Source: Bacillota bacterium (GTDB lineage: Bacteria; Bacillota_E; JAJZYS01; JAILZS01). From it: a stretch of 7,148 nt of DNA. Position 1 is the first letter of the stretch, and each line of letters opens with the position of its first letter. Location of the stretch: contig JAKASY010000092.1 of the NCBI GenBank assembly GCA_021817625.1, positions 1 to 7,148 on the forward strand, read 5' to 3'. A program made the position numbers and the translations under genes. This document shows positions 1 through 6,761 of the stretch, one piece after another. Below the pieces are notes generated by a model, which was not told where the DNA came from, ran no database searches, and saw nothing but the letters and a program-made list of their open reading frames with translations.

Positions 1-150
1 GCCCACGCTGGCCGGCGAGTCTCGGGCGTCGCTGCAACCGGCGGCAAGGGCGGGCCGAGGGCCGCCTGGCCTGAAAGCCTACAGCGAAGCCTTCTTGCCG
101 GCCACGGCGTGGCAAGTGGGCGGACGCACCCGGACTACGCAACCATGGCT

Positions 151-181
151 CGTCATGCCCTTGCGGGAGGGGCATACGACG
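151..181 (+). promoter_or_regulatory. Leader hairpin upstream of surface gene
   Basis: Bases 151-160 (CGTCATGCCC) pair with 170-175 (GGGCAT) and 178-181 (GACG). This gives a 10-bp stem with a 2-nt bulge and a 9-nt loop (TTGCGGGAG). It ends 112 nt before the surface-gene start, so it would lie in the 5' leader if transcription begins upstream of it. No T-run follows, so it is not a classical terminator. Function is unknown, and a chance GC-rich hairpin is possible. Confidence 0.35.
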
Positions 182-280
182 CCACCTTCCCGCCCCAATC
201 GGGGGACCGGCGAGCCCACGCGGGCGGCCGCCTGCCTGCGCAAGCCGACCCACACATTGGTCACAAGACCGACACCTCCC

Positions 281-285
281 AGGGG
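281..285 (+). promoter_or_regulatory. Ribosome binding site of surface gene
   Basis: AGGGG followed by 7 nt and ATG at 293. This places the true start at 293 instead of the in-frame ATG at 95, because a lipophilic signal peptide begins exactly at 293 and the 66 codons before it do not look like protein. Confidence 0.7.
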
Positions 286-292
286 ACGGTGC

Positions 293-3200
293 ATGAGCGT
301 GAAGCGCCTCGGACGGAGGGCGGTGGCGCTGGCGGCGTGCCTGCTGCTGGGCTCGCCGTCGGTTGCGACGAGCCTCCTCTCCGCCCCCGCCCTCGCCGCG
401 ACGCAGGTCCAGGGCGCCCAGATCGCGGCGTCGCCCGTCACGGCCGGCGACCTGAGCGCCACGTACACCGCCTCGCTCACGACCGACGCGCCCGTCGGCG
501 GCTCGCAACCCGCCATCTACCTGGACCTGCCCGCCGGCACGGTGCTGCCGTCGACGACGTCCGGCGACTATGCGGTGAGCGCCAACGGCTCGGCCGTCGC
601 CGTGACGAGCGTCAGCACCTCCGACAACCTGGTCGCGCTGGACCTGGGCACCACCATCGGTGCGGGGGCGAGCGTCGTCGTGACCCTGGTCGACGTCGCC
701 AACCCGCCGGTTGCCGGCCCGTACCAGGCGGCGGTGTGGACGTCGGGCGACGGGAGCCAGGTCGATGTCCCGTACACGATCGCGCCCGCCGCCCTGCCGT
801 CGTCCCTGGCGGGCTCGACCGTCGTACCCAGCCCCCAGAGCGTCAACGCCTCGGTGCCCGCGCAGCCGCCGTCGATCACCGTCGCGGTCACCCTGGCCGA
901 CGGACAGGGACAGCAGGTGGCGGGCAAGACCGTGGCGCTGGACGCGTTCTTCGGCGGTGCCTACGGATGGAGTGTATCGCCGGCGAGCGCGGTCACCGAC
1001 GGGAGCGGCATCGCCAGCTTCACGGTCGGTGCCCAAGGCGGCTACGCGAGCGTGGGGCCGCCGCTGCTGTTGGGCGCCTACGACACCACCGACGGCCAGT
1101 TCGTCGGCGGCGCCGCGGTGTACTTCTACCAGCTCACCTTCTCCGGCGGCGCCTACGTCGGCGCCGTCGAGAGCGTGGGCGGCAGCGGCCTTCCGCCCGA
1201 TGCGCAGGTGACCGCAGCGACGTTCGGCGAGTCGATCGCCCTCACCCTCAGCGGCCCCTGCCAGACCGATGCGGGCGGCAACCTCGGCAGCTGCTCCTTC
1301 GTCGTGCCGGTCGCCCGGGCGGGCGTCGGCTATCCGATCACGCTCACGCTCGACGGCGTGCAGTTCAGCCAGAACCTGACCGTCGTTGCCGCCTCGAGCG
1401 GATCGGCGCAGGCCGCCTCGCTGCAAGTTTCTGGCGGCAACGGCCAGAGCGCCGAGGTGGGCCGCGCGTTCGTGGCGCCGCTGTCGGTCCTGGTCGAGGA
1501 CGGGCAGGGCAACCCATTCGCCGACGCCACCGTTCATTTCGCGGTCGTGCCCGGGCAGGGCGGCGCCGGCGCATCGTTCGCCGGCGGCGTCGCCACGGCC
1601 ACCGCGCAAAGCCAGGCCAACGGCATCGCCACCGCGCCCGCGCTCACCGCCAACCTCGCCGCCGGCAGCTACACCGTCCAGGCCAGCGTGCAGGGAGTGG
1701 GCAGCGTCTCCTTCACGCTCACCAACACGTCGGCGCCGCGTCCGCCGCCGCCACCGCCCGCGTCGATCCAGGCGACGGGCGGCGGCGGCCAGGCGGCCGT
1801 GCTCGGCACCGCCTTCGCCCAGGCGCTCGGCGTGCGCGTGCTCGACGCCGCGGGCCAGCCGGTGTCCGGGGCGGCGGTGACGTTCAGCGCGCCGGCGGCG
1901 GGGGCGTCGGCGGTGTTTCCCAACGGCCGAGCGGCGATGACCGTGCCCACCGACGCAGCGGGCCTCGCCTCGCTCGCCGCCGTCGCCTCCGGCGGCACGG
2001 GGCCGTTCCAGGTCACAGCGTCGGTGCCGGGGATGGTCGCCGTTGCGACGTTCGTGCTGAAGGACGCGAACGCCATCGTCCAGACCTGCGATGACGCCAG
2101 CGTGCAGGCGGCGTTCGTCGCCGGCGGCTACGTCGCCTTTTCCTGCAGCGGCACGATCACCCTGTCGCGCACGCTCACCCTGATATCTGGTGAGGTCACG
2201 CTCGACGCCACCGGCGACCAGGTCACGCTGGAGGCGCCGGGCGCACTACCCCAGTGCTTCGCCTTCGAGCCGACCGGCACGGGCGCCGTGTCCGATCGCG
2301 CGTTCGACGTCGAGGGCGGTCAGCTGACCCTTCTCGACCTGACGGTGGCCTGCGGCGACGTGGCCGGGGCGGCCGGCGGGAACGGGGCCAAGGGGCTCAG
2401 TTCCGGCCGCCATGCCACGGCAGGCGGCGCGGGTGCGGCCGGCACCGCGGCCGAAGGCGGCGCGATGTACATCGCCGACGGCGCCCGCGTGACGGTGGTC
2501 GACAGCACCTTCAGCGACAACGTCGCATACGGCGGCGCGGGCGGCTGGGGAGGGAGCGGCGGCACAGGCCTGTTCGCGTCCAACCGGGCAGGCGCCAATG
2601 GCGCCGCGGGCGGCAACGGCGGCGCGGGCGGAGCGGCGGCCGGCGGCGCCATCTACAACCTCGGCGCCCTCACTCTGGACGACGTCCAGTTCGTCGACAA
2701 TGCCGCATTCGGCGGCCCGGGTGGCCGAGGGGGCAATGGCGGCGCCGGCGCGGGGGGCGCACCCGGCACTCCCGGGAGCAACGGATCGGCCGGCTCCATC
2801 TCGGCCAACTGCGGCCCACCGGGACCCGGCCAGGCCGGCGGGGTCGGCGGCGACGGCCGGCCAGGGGGTGCAGGTGGCGCGGGCGGAGCGGGCGGGCAAG
2901 GCGGCACCGCGCAGGGCGGCGCGGTGTACAGCCTCGGATCGGTCGACATCGCGGGCGCGACGTTCGTCGGCAATCTCGCCGGCGGCGGCAGCGGCGGCGC
3001 CGGCCTGGGCGGGGGCAACGGCGGCCTGGGTGGCGTCGGCGGTACGGGCGGAAAGGGGGGCACGGGCGGCAACTTCATCGACGGGACGTGCAAGAAGTAC
3101 CTCGCGCCCGGGGCGGGCGGTGCGGGGGGCACGGGCGGGGCAAGCGGCAACAGCGCCAGCGGGGGGCTGGGCGGCGCGGGCGGCGGCGGGGGCGCGGCGC

Positions 3201-3898
3201 ACGGTGCGGCGCTGTGGGCTGGGGGCAGCCTGACAGCCAGCAGCGTTGCCTACATACGCAACACCGCGATGGGCGGCCTAGGTGGCGGCGGGGGCGGGGG
3301 CGGCGGCGCCCCGGGAGGATCGCACAGCAGCGGCGGCCCCGGCGGCGGCGGCGGCGTGCAGTGCGCGTCGGCCAAGGGTTGCCACGTCCTGCTGGGCTCG
3401 ACCGAGGGCGCGCCGGGCAAAGGCGGCAGCGCCGGGCCGAAGGCGCTCGGCGGCACGGGCGGCTTGGGCGGCGACGGGGGCGGGGGCGGCGACGCCCAGG
3501 GCGGCACCGACTACCTCAAGGCCGGCACCGCACAGGTGTCCCTTGCAGCCGCCAGCGACAGCGCCAACCAGGTTGTCGCCGGGGCGGGCGGCTTCGGGGG
3601 ACCGGGCGGCTGCACGGCTGGGCCCGTGTTCGTCCAGGGCGGCAAGCCGACGTGGGGTTGCGCTGTCACGACCGGCGCCGTCACCACCCGGGCCAAGTCC
3701 GCGGCCGCCGGCACGGCCGGCCCGGCCGGCGGCGCGACCGGCGCCGACGGCTATGTCCAGCCGGTGGCGGCCGCCAGCGCCCGCCACGCCCGGCACCGGA
3801 TGGCAGACGCGGAGACCGCGTTGGGGTGGCGCTGCGAACCAGCCCACCCCCACGAGCGCGCTCCTGCAGCGACGAACCGGCCGCCGCCATGCACGTAG
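293..3898 (+). CDS. Secreted Ig-like/beta-helix protein with glycine-rich blocks
   Basis: This is a large exported protein of 1201 residues and unknown function, probably a surface structural protein or adhesin. Residues 1-36 form a signal peptide: basic MSVKRLGRR, a hydrophobic core, and a likely cleavage site after APALAA. Residues 40-165 form a beta-rich domain. Two or more further Ig-like (Big_1/invasin-like) domains span about 170-480 and 490-592, separated by a PRPPPPPP linker at 483-489. From about 595 a beta-helix-like part begins (TITLSRTLTL, GEVTLDATGD, GQLTLLDLTV). After about 690, rungs starting GGAMY (722), GGAIY (784), GGAVY (875), GAALW (971) and a weak GGTDY (1070) alternate with GGx-rich blocks that resemble PE_PGRS or polyglycine II sequence. 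Cysteines fall mostly in non-glycine loops inside the blocks. No LPXTG, SLH or C-terminal membrane segment is seen. The last ~45 residues look unlike the rest and abut a transposase remnant, so the native C-terminus may have been lost. Confidence 0.88.
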   Translation: MSVKRLGRRAVALAACLLLGSPSVATSLLSAPALAATQVQGAQIAASPVTAGDLSATYTASLTTDAPVGGSQPAIYLDLPAGTVLPSTTSGDYAVSANGSAVAVTSVSTSDNLVALDLGTTIGAGASVVVTLVDVANPPVAGPYQAAVWTSGDGSQVDVPYTIAPAALPSSLAGSTVVPSPQSVNASVPAQPPSITVAVTLADGQGQQVAGKTVALDAFFGGAYGWSVSPASAVTDGSGIASFTVGAQGGYASVGPPLLLGAYDTTDGQFVGGAAVYFYQLTFSGGAYVGAVESVGGSGLPPDAQVTAATFGESIALTLSGPCQTDAGGNLGSCSFVVPVARAGVGYPITLTLDGVQFSQNLTVVAASSGSAQAASLQVSGGNGQSAEVGRAFVAPLSVLVEDGQGNPFADATVHFAVVPGQGGAGASFAGGVATATAQSQANGIATAPALTANLAAGSYTVQASVQGVGSVSFTLTNTSAPRPPPPPPASIQATGGGGQAAVLGTAFAQALGVRVLDAAGQPVSGAAVTFSAPAAGASAVFPNGRAAMTVPTDAAGLASLAAVASGGTGPFQVTASVPGMVAVATFVLKDANAIVQTCDDASVQAAFVAGGYVAFSCSGTITLSRTLTLISGEVTLDATGDQVTLEAPGALPQCFAFEPTGTGAVSDRAFDVEGGQLTLLDLTVACGDVAGAAGGNGAKGLSSGRHATAGGAGAAGTAAEGGAMYIADGARVTVVDSTFSDNVAYGGAGGWGGSGGTGLFASNRAGANGAAGGNGGAGGAAAGGAIYNLGALTLDDVQFVDNAAFGGPGGRGGNGGAGAGGAPGTPGSNGSAGSISANCGPPGPGQAGGVGGDGRPGGAGGAGGAGGQGGTAQGGAVYSLGSVDIAGATFVGNLAGGGSGGAGLGGGNGGLGGVGGTGGKGGTGGNFIDGTCKKYLAPGAGGAGGTGGASGNSASGGLGGAGGGGGAAHGAALWAGGSLTASSVAYIRNTAMGGLGGGGGGGGGAPGGSHSSGGPGGGGGVQCASAKGCHVLLGSTEGAPGKGGSAGPKALGGTGGLGGDGGGGGDAQGGTDYLKAGTAQVSLAAASDSANQVVAGAGGFGGPGGCTAGPVFVQGGKPTWGCAVTTGAVTTRAKSAAAGTAGPAGGATGADGYVQPVAAASARHARHRMADAETALGWRCEPAHPHERAPAATNRPPPCT
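2360..3760 (+). repeat. Glycine-rich GGx blocks alternating with beta-helix rungs
   Basis: This is the low-complexity coding part of the surface gene, built on GGC-GGN codons. Six glycine-rich blocks are separated by rungs with the pattern GGA-hydrophobic-Y, a short strand, F/Y-x-x-N-x-A, then GG again. Rungs begin at bases 2456, 2642, 2915, 3203 and 3503, so the spacing is about 62, 91, 96 and 100 residues. Within a block, a glycine arm, a non-glycine loop and a second glycine arm follow each other, as if each block were a hairpin inserted between two turns of a solenoid. The repeat is at protein level, and I see no long exact DNA repeat. Confidence 0.8.
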
Positions 3899-4031
3899 CC
3901 GTTGCATCATCGAGAAGGCGGAGGACGAGATCGAGCCAATGCCGCTCCGCGAAGCCGAGTGGTGGGGCGCCCCACGGGGCGAAGCGGAACTGTCCAAGCG
4001 CGCCCATGTGAGGCTGGACGAACGGCGGCGC

Positions 4032-4573
4032 GATGGTTGGGGTTACGGTGGTGGACGTGGACTCGATGCTCCTGGTGGCGGCGGACCTGAGGACGATGGC
4101 GGCCGACCGCCCGCAGCTGGTGAGGATGGTGGACCAGGCGACGGCGACGACGGCAGTGCGGCCGGCCGGGGTGCTGGCGGATGCGGGATGCTCCAGCGAG
4201 GAGAACGTGCGGGGCACGCAAGAGCGCGGGATCGAGGCGTTCATCCCGCCCAAATGGGTGACGCACCGGGAATGGCGGGAGATGACCCCGCCACGGGGCC
4301 AGATCCCGAAGGCAGCGGCGCAGCGGCAGCGGATGACGCGCAAGCTGCGGGCGAAGCGGGGCCGCGAGCGCTACGACCGGCGCAAGGCGATAGTGCAGCC
4401 CACGTTCGGCCACATCAAGCCGGCCCAGGGCTTCCGACGAGTCTTGTCACGCGGCCAGGAAGGTGCGATCGCTGTGGCGGTTCGAGTGTGCGGCATATAG
4501 CCTCATGAAGATGGCCCGAGCCCGAGCGAGGGCCCGTTCGAAGGCCGGGGTCATCGCGGTGGCGAGGGCCTGA
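4032..4573 (+). pseudogene. Decayed IS1182-like transposase, C-terminal part
   Basis: This is a remnant of a DDE (IS1182-family-like) transposase, probably non-functional. The recognisable path needs three frames. DGWGY is read in frame 3 (4032-4046); VVDVDSMLLVAADL through GVLADAGCSSEENV, ERGIEAFIPPKW, RKLRAKRGRERYDRRKAIV and FGHIKPAQGFRR in frame 1 (from 4048); then KVRSLWRFECAAYSLMKMA in frame 2 from 4460 to a TGA at 4571-4573. These match the family order: DGWxQGYNAQ, the LADAGY aspartate, IVEPxFGxIK, RGLEKVR and the NLMKL end. In IVEPxFG the glutamate, normally the third acidic residue of the DDE triad, is Gln here (CAG 4396-4398). The N-terminal half and first catalytic Asp are absent. 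Frame 3 from about 3903 (IIEKAEDEIEPMPLREAEWW) may be a further degraded piece. The fragment runs towards the acetyltransferase gene. Confidence 0.85.
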
Positions 4574-4703
4574 ACGGGAGACGCCGCCGATCCTACCGCC
4601 GGGCGGCGCGGCAAGGAGGCCGGCCCCCCGTCACACAAGTGTCGGCCTTGCGGCATTGCGGCTACACGTTCCTAACTAGGCGCCTTGGCCGACCCACGGG
4701 CGA
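4574..4703. other. Convergent intergenic region, no gene
   Basis: This gap lies between the transposase remnant and the end of the acetyltransferase gene. It holds a 7-bp direct repeat TTGCGGC (4648-4654 and 4656-4662), a weak ACAC-AA-GTGT dyad near 4633-4642, and a GCCGCC/GGCGGC pair near 4582-4606. No hairpin followed by a T-run is seen on either strand, so a terminator for the glnA operon cannot be assigned. CGGCTAC at 4660-4666 is the inverse of GTAGCCG at 3895-3901 and could be a trace of an element end. Confidence 0.4.
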
Positions 4704-5279
4704 TCACCCGCTCAGGCCGGCACCCCCGTCGCCCGCGCCGATGACGCGCTCGACGATGACGCAGTCCCGCCAGACGCCGTCCAGGCGGGCGTGCCGCTCG
4801 TAGATGCCGACTTCGCGGCAGCCCAGGGCCCGGCACAGCCCGCGGCTGGCCACGTTCTCCACGAACACCCGGCTGAGGAGCTTCCAGTAGCCCAGCTCTG
4901 CGCAGCGCTCGATCAAGGCGCCAAGCACCAGCCGACCGAAGCCGCGGCCATGCCTGTCCGGGTCCACGTACACGGAGAACTCGCCCACGCCGTCGTAGCA
5001 GGCGCGCGCCCGGTAAGCCTCGACGGACGCGAAGGCGACCACGCGCCGCCCCTCGCGCGCCACCAGCACCGGGTGGCGGGCGTCGTGACGGGCGAGCCAG
5101 GCCCGGCGCTCCCGAGCGGTGCGCCGCTCGGTCTCGAACGTGGCGCTACGGGCGGTGATCGCCGCGTTGTAGATGCGCGCGATCGCCGTGGCGTCCGACG
5201 CCGTGGCCGGCCGCACCGCACGCTCGGCGTGCTCGCCCTGCAGCGCCGCCACCTCCTTCGGCCACGAGCGCCATGGCAT
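4704..5279 (-). CDS. GNAT N-acetyltransferase, phosphinothricin/arsinothricin type
   Basis: This enzyme probably transfers acetyl from acetyl-CoA to the amino group of a glutamate-like toxin. The family includes phosphinothricin, arsinothricin (ArsN1) and methionine sulfoximine acetyltransferases and acts in the cytosol. Numbering from ATG 5279 (191 aa), visible features are VRPATASDATAIARIYNAAI (22-41), ATFETE (46-51), HPVLVAREGRRVVAFASV (69-86), YRARACYDGVGEFSVYVD (89-106), the acetyl-CoA loop RHGRGFG (109-115), LIERCAELGYWKLLSRVFVEN (122-142) and RHARLDGVWRDCVIVERVI (162-180). The last segment is typical of the ArsN1-like branch. The start is uncertain. ATG 5279 has no Shine-Dalgarno and sits 4 nt after a strong hairpin. 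Family members usually begin right before VRPAT, so GTG 5216 is likely, although AAGGAGG at 5258-5252 is placed better for CTG 5243. It lies downstream of glnA on the same strand. The substrate is inferred from family resemblance only. Confidence 0.92.
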   Translation of the reverse strand: MPWRSWPKEVAALQGEHAERAVRPATASDATAIARIYNAAITARSATFETERRTARERRAWLARHDARHPVLVAREGRRVVAFASVEAYRARACYDGVGEFSVYVDPDRHGRGFGRLVLGALIERCAELGYWKLLSRVFVENVASRGLCRALGCREVGIYERHARLDGVWRDCVIVERVIGAGDGGAGLSG

Positions 5280-5283
5280 GGCC

Positions 5284-5307
5284 GGGCCCCCGGTCGCCCG
5301 GGGGCCC
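5284..5307 (-). terminator. Perfect 10-bp GC hairpin between glnA and acetyltransferase
   Basis: On the plus strand GGGCCCCCGG (5284-5293) and CCGGGGGCCC (5298-5307) form a perfect stem with a 4-nt loop (TCGC). It begins 11 nt after the glnA stop codon in the reading direction. No U-tract follows, so it is not a classical intrinsic terminator. It could be a U-less terminator, an attenuator, or an mRNA-stabilising 3' structure that lowers expression of the downstream gene. It would also mask the region just before ATG 5279. Confidence 0.6.
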
Positions 5308-5318
5308 AGCGCGCGACG

Positions 5319-6761
5319 TCAGGCCGTGTAGTAGAGGGCGAACTCCTCGGGCGTGGGGCGCATGCCCAGGCGCCGCGCCTCCTCGCGCTTCTCGCGGATC
5401 CACGCGGTGATCAGGTCCTCGCTGAACACCTCGCCCTTGAGCAGGAACTCGTGGTCCGCCTCGAGCGCCTGAAGGCTCTCCTGCAGCGTGCCTGGAACCT
5501 GGCGCAGGCGCGCCGCCTCCTCGGCCGGCAGGTGGTAGATGTCCTTCTCGACCGGCCCGAGGCCAAGGCGCTCGGGCTCCAGGCCGCGCTCGATGCCGTC
5601 GAGGCCCGCCATGAGGATAGCGGCGAACGCGAGGTACGGGTTTGCGGTCGCGTCGGGCGTGCGGAACTCGATGCGGGCGCCCTTGTCGTTTCGCAGACCG
5701 GCCGGCACGCGGATCGCCGCGCTGCGGTTCATGCTCGAGAAGGCCAGGTAGATCGGCGCCTCGTAGCCGGGCACCAGGCGCTTGTAGGAATTCGTCGTGG
5801 GGTTCGTGAGCGCCACCAGGGCCGGGCCGTGGCTCAGGATCCCCGCCAGGTACGCGCGCGCGAGCGGCGACAGGCCGGCGTAGCCGTCGGCGTCGAAGAA
5901 CCGGTTGTGACCGTTCAGGAAGAGGCTCTGGTGGACGTGCATGCCGCTCCCGTTCTCGCCGAACACGGGCTTGGGCATGAACGTCACGGTCCGGCCGTGG
6001 CTGTGCGCGACGTTGCGCAGGAGGTACTTGACCTTGAGGACGTTGTCCGCGCTCCCCACGAGGTCGGCGAACCGTATGTTCATCTCACCCTGGCCGGGGC
6101 CGCCCACCTCGTGGTGGTGGCGCTCGACCGTGATGCCGGCGGCCTCGAGCGCGTCCGCCATGGCGTTTCGCAGCGGCCCGCTCTGGTCCTGCGGCGCGGT
6201 CGCGAAGTAGGCAGCCTTGGCCTGGAAGGTCTGGCCGAGGGCGCCCGGCTCGGCCGAGGCCCAGTCGGCCTCGCCGGAGTCGACCGTGTATGACGAGGCG
6301 TTGGCGGCGAGTTGGTAGCGCACGCCGTCGAACACGAAGAACTCGAGCTCCGGTCCGAAGTACGCGGTGTCGGCGATGCCGGTCGCCTTCAGGTAGGCGG
6401 CGGCCCGCTGGGCCACGCCGCGGGGGTCGCGGTCGTAGCGCTGGCCGGCGGGCTCGTAGATGTCCGTCAGGAGCGACAGCGTGGCCGTGCCGCTGAACGG
6501 GTCGACGAAGGCCGTCCGCGGGTCGGGCAGCATGAGCATGTCGCTCTCCTCGATCGAGCGGTAGCCCGGGAAGGAGCTGCCGTCGAACGCGATGCCCTTG
6601 CGGAACGCCTCCGCGTCGATCTCATGCGCAGGCAGCGTGATGTGCCGCCAGCGGCCGAACAGGTCGAGAGCCTTGAGGTCGACGTGGCGAATCTCACCGC
6701 TGTCCAGGCGGGACAGCACGGGGGCGAGGGCGGCCGTCTCCGGAGTTGCCAGGTTCGCCAT
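5319..6761 (-). CDS. glnA: Type I glutamine synthetase (GSI-beta-like)
   Basis: This enzyme makes glutamine from glutamate, ammonia and ATP in the cytosol as a dodecamer. At 480 aa it is full length. Visible features, numbered from ATG 6761: the FDGSS loop (59-63, Asp60 equivalent to E. coli Asp50), metal ligands E138/E140 in GPELEFF, E218 in HHHEVG, E226, H275 in NGSGMHVH and E365 in RIEFR, and substrate/ATP arginines R328 (YKRLVPGYEAP), R346 (NRSAAIR), R351 and R367. NPTTNSYKR and NPYLAFAAILMAGLDGI are intact. The stretch around 150-185 is longer than in Bacillus GSI-alpha, and KDIYHLPAEE places Tyr409 at the GSI-beta adenylylation site. Ser69 occupies the place of Bacillus Arg62, the GSI-alpha feedback residue. 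The start is set by AAGGAG with 7-nt spacing. It overlaps the glnR-like gene by 68 bp and is probably co-transcribed with it. Confidence 0.98.
   Translation of the reverse strand: MANLATPETAALAPVLSRLDSGEIRHVDLKALDLFGRWRHITLPAHEIDAEAFRKGIAFDGSSFPGYRSIEESDMLMLPDPRTAFVDPFSGTATLSLLTDIYEPAGQRYDRDPRGVAQRAAAYLKATGIADTAYFGPELEFFVFDGVRYQLAANASSYTVDSGEADWASAEPGALGQTFQAKAAYFATAPQDQSGPLRNAMADALEAAGITVERHHHEVGGPGQGEMNIRFADLVGSADNVLKVKYLLRNVAHSHGRTVTFMPKPVFGENGSGMHVHQSLFLNGHNRFFDADGYAGLSPLARAYLAGILSHGPALVALTNPTTNSYKRLVPGYEAPIYLAFSSMNRSAAIRVPAGLRNDKGARIEFRTPDATANPYLAFAAILMAGLDGIERGLEPERLGLGPVEKDIYHLPAEEAARLRQVPGTLQESLQALEADHEFLLKGEVFSEDLITAWIREKREEARRLGMRPTPEEFALYYTA

Larger units (their letters stand above)
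1..292. other. Leader/intergenic region upstream of surface gene
   Basis: No gene could be supported here. All of frame 2 from base 2 up to the surface gene is open, but its translation (many Arg, Pro and Thr, no signal peptide) does not look like protein, and high GC alone keeps frames open. A plus-strand frame ending in TGA at 72-74 could be the tail of an upstream gene, but its 23 codons resemble nothing I recognise. The stretch contains one good hairpin (151-181) and three minor 4-bp hairpins: CCCC/GGGG at 193-204, GCCC/GGGC at 214-225 and GGTC/GACC at 259-270. No convincing -35/-10 pair is visible. I tried to match the c-di-GMP, glycine, ZTP and fluoride riboswitch signatures by eye and found no fit. 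Confidence 0.5.

Noticed and set aside
95..292. Surface protein starting at ATG 95 with 66 extra residues
   Set aside because: A signal peptide begins at 293 with a well-spaced AGGGG; the extra segment is Thr/Arg/Pro-rich without family features and would bury the signal peptide.
1..292. c-di-GMP (GEMM) riboswitch
   Set aside because: Words such as GGGCAAACC and GACGCAAAGCC are absent, and the hairpin order does not match the class I fold.
109..2094. 661-residue plus-strand open frame overlapping the surface gene
   Set aside because: It is the neighbouring frame of GGC/GCC-rich codons, giving Arg-rich low-complexity sequence with no domain.
2246..3202. Long antisense frames across the glycine-rich region, including a proline-rich one at 2653-3150
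   Set aside because: The complement of GGC codons reads as GCC or CCG (Ala, Pro); open length follows from composition, not selection.
2360..3760. CRISPR or tandem DNA repeat array
   Set aside because: Periodicity is at protein level and irregular in length; no identical repeat units with unique spacers exist.
3681..4343. Minus-strand frame with a fairly protein-like stretch over the IS remnant
   Set aside because: It lies opposite the transposase frames, whose family motifs are clear; no motif or ribosome site supports the reverse frame.
4791..6293. 500-residue plus-strand frame opposite glnA and the acetyltransferase
   Set aside because: Both minus-strand genes are unmistakable families; the plus frame is their antisense shadow without recognisable motifs.
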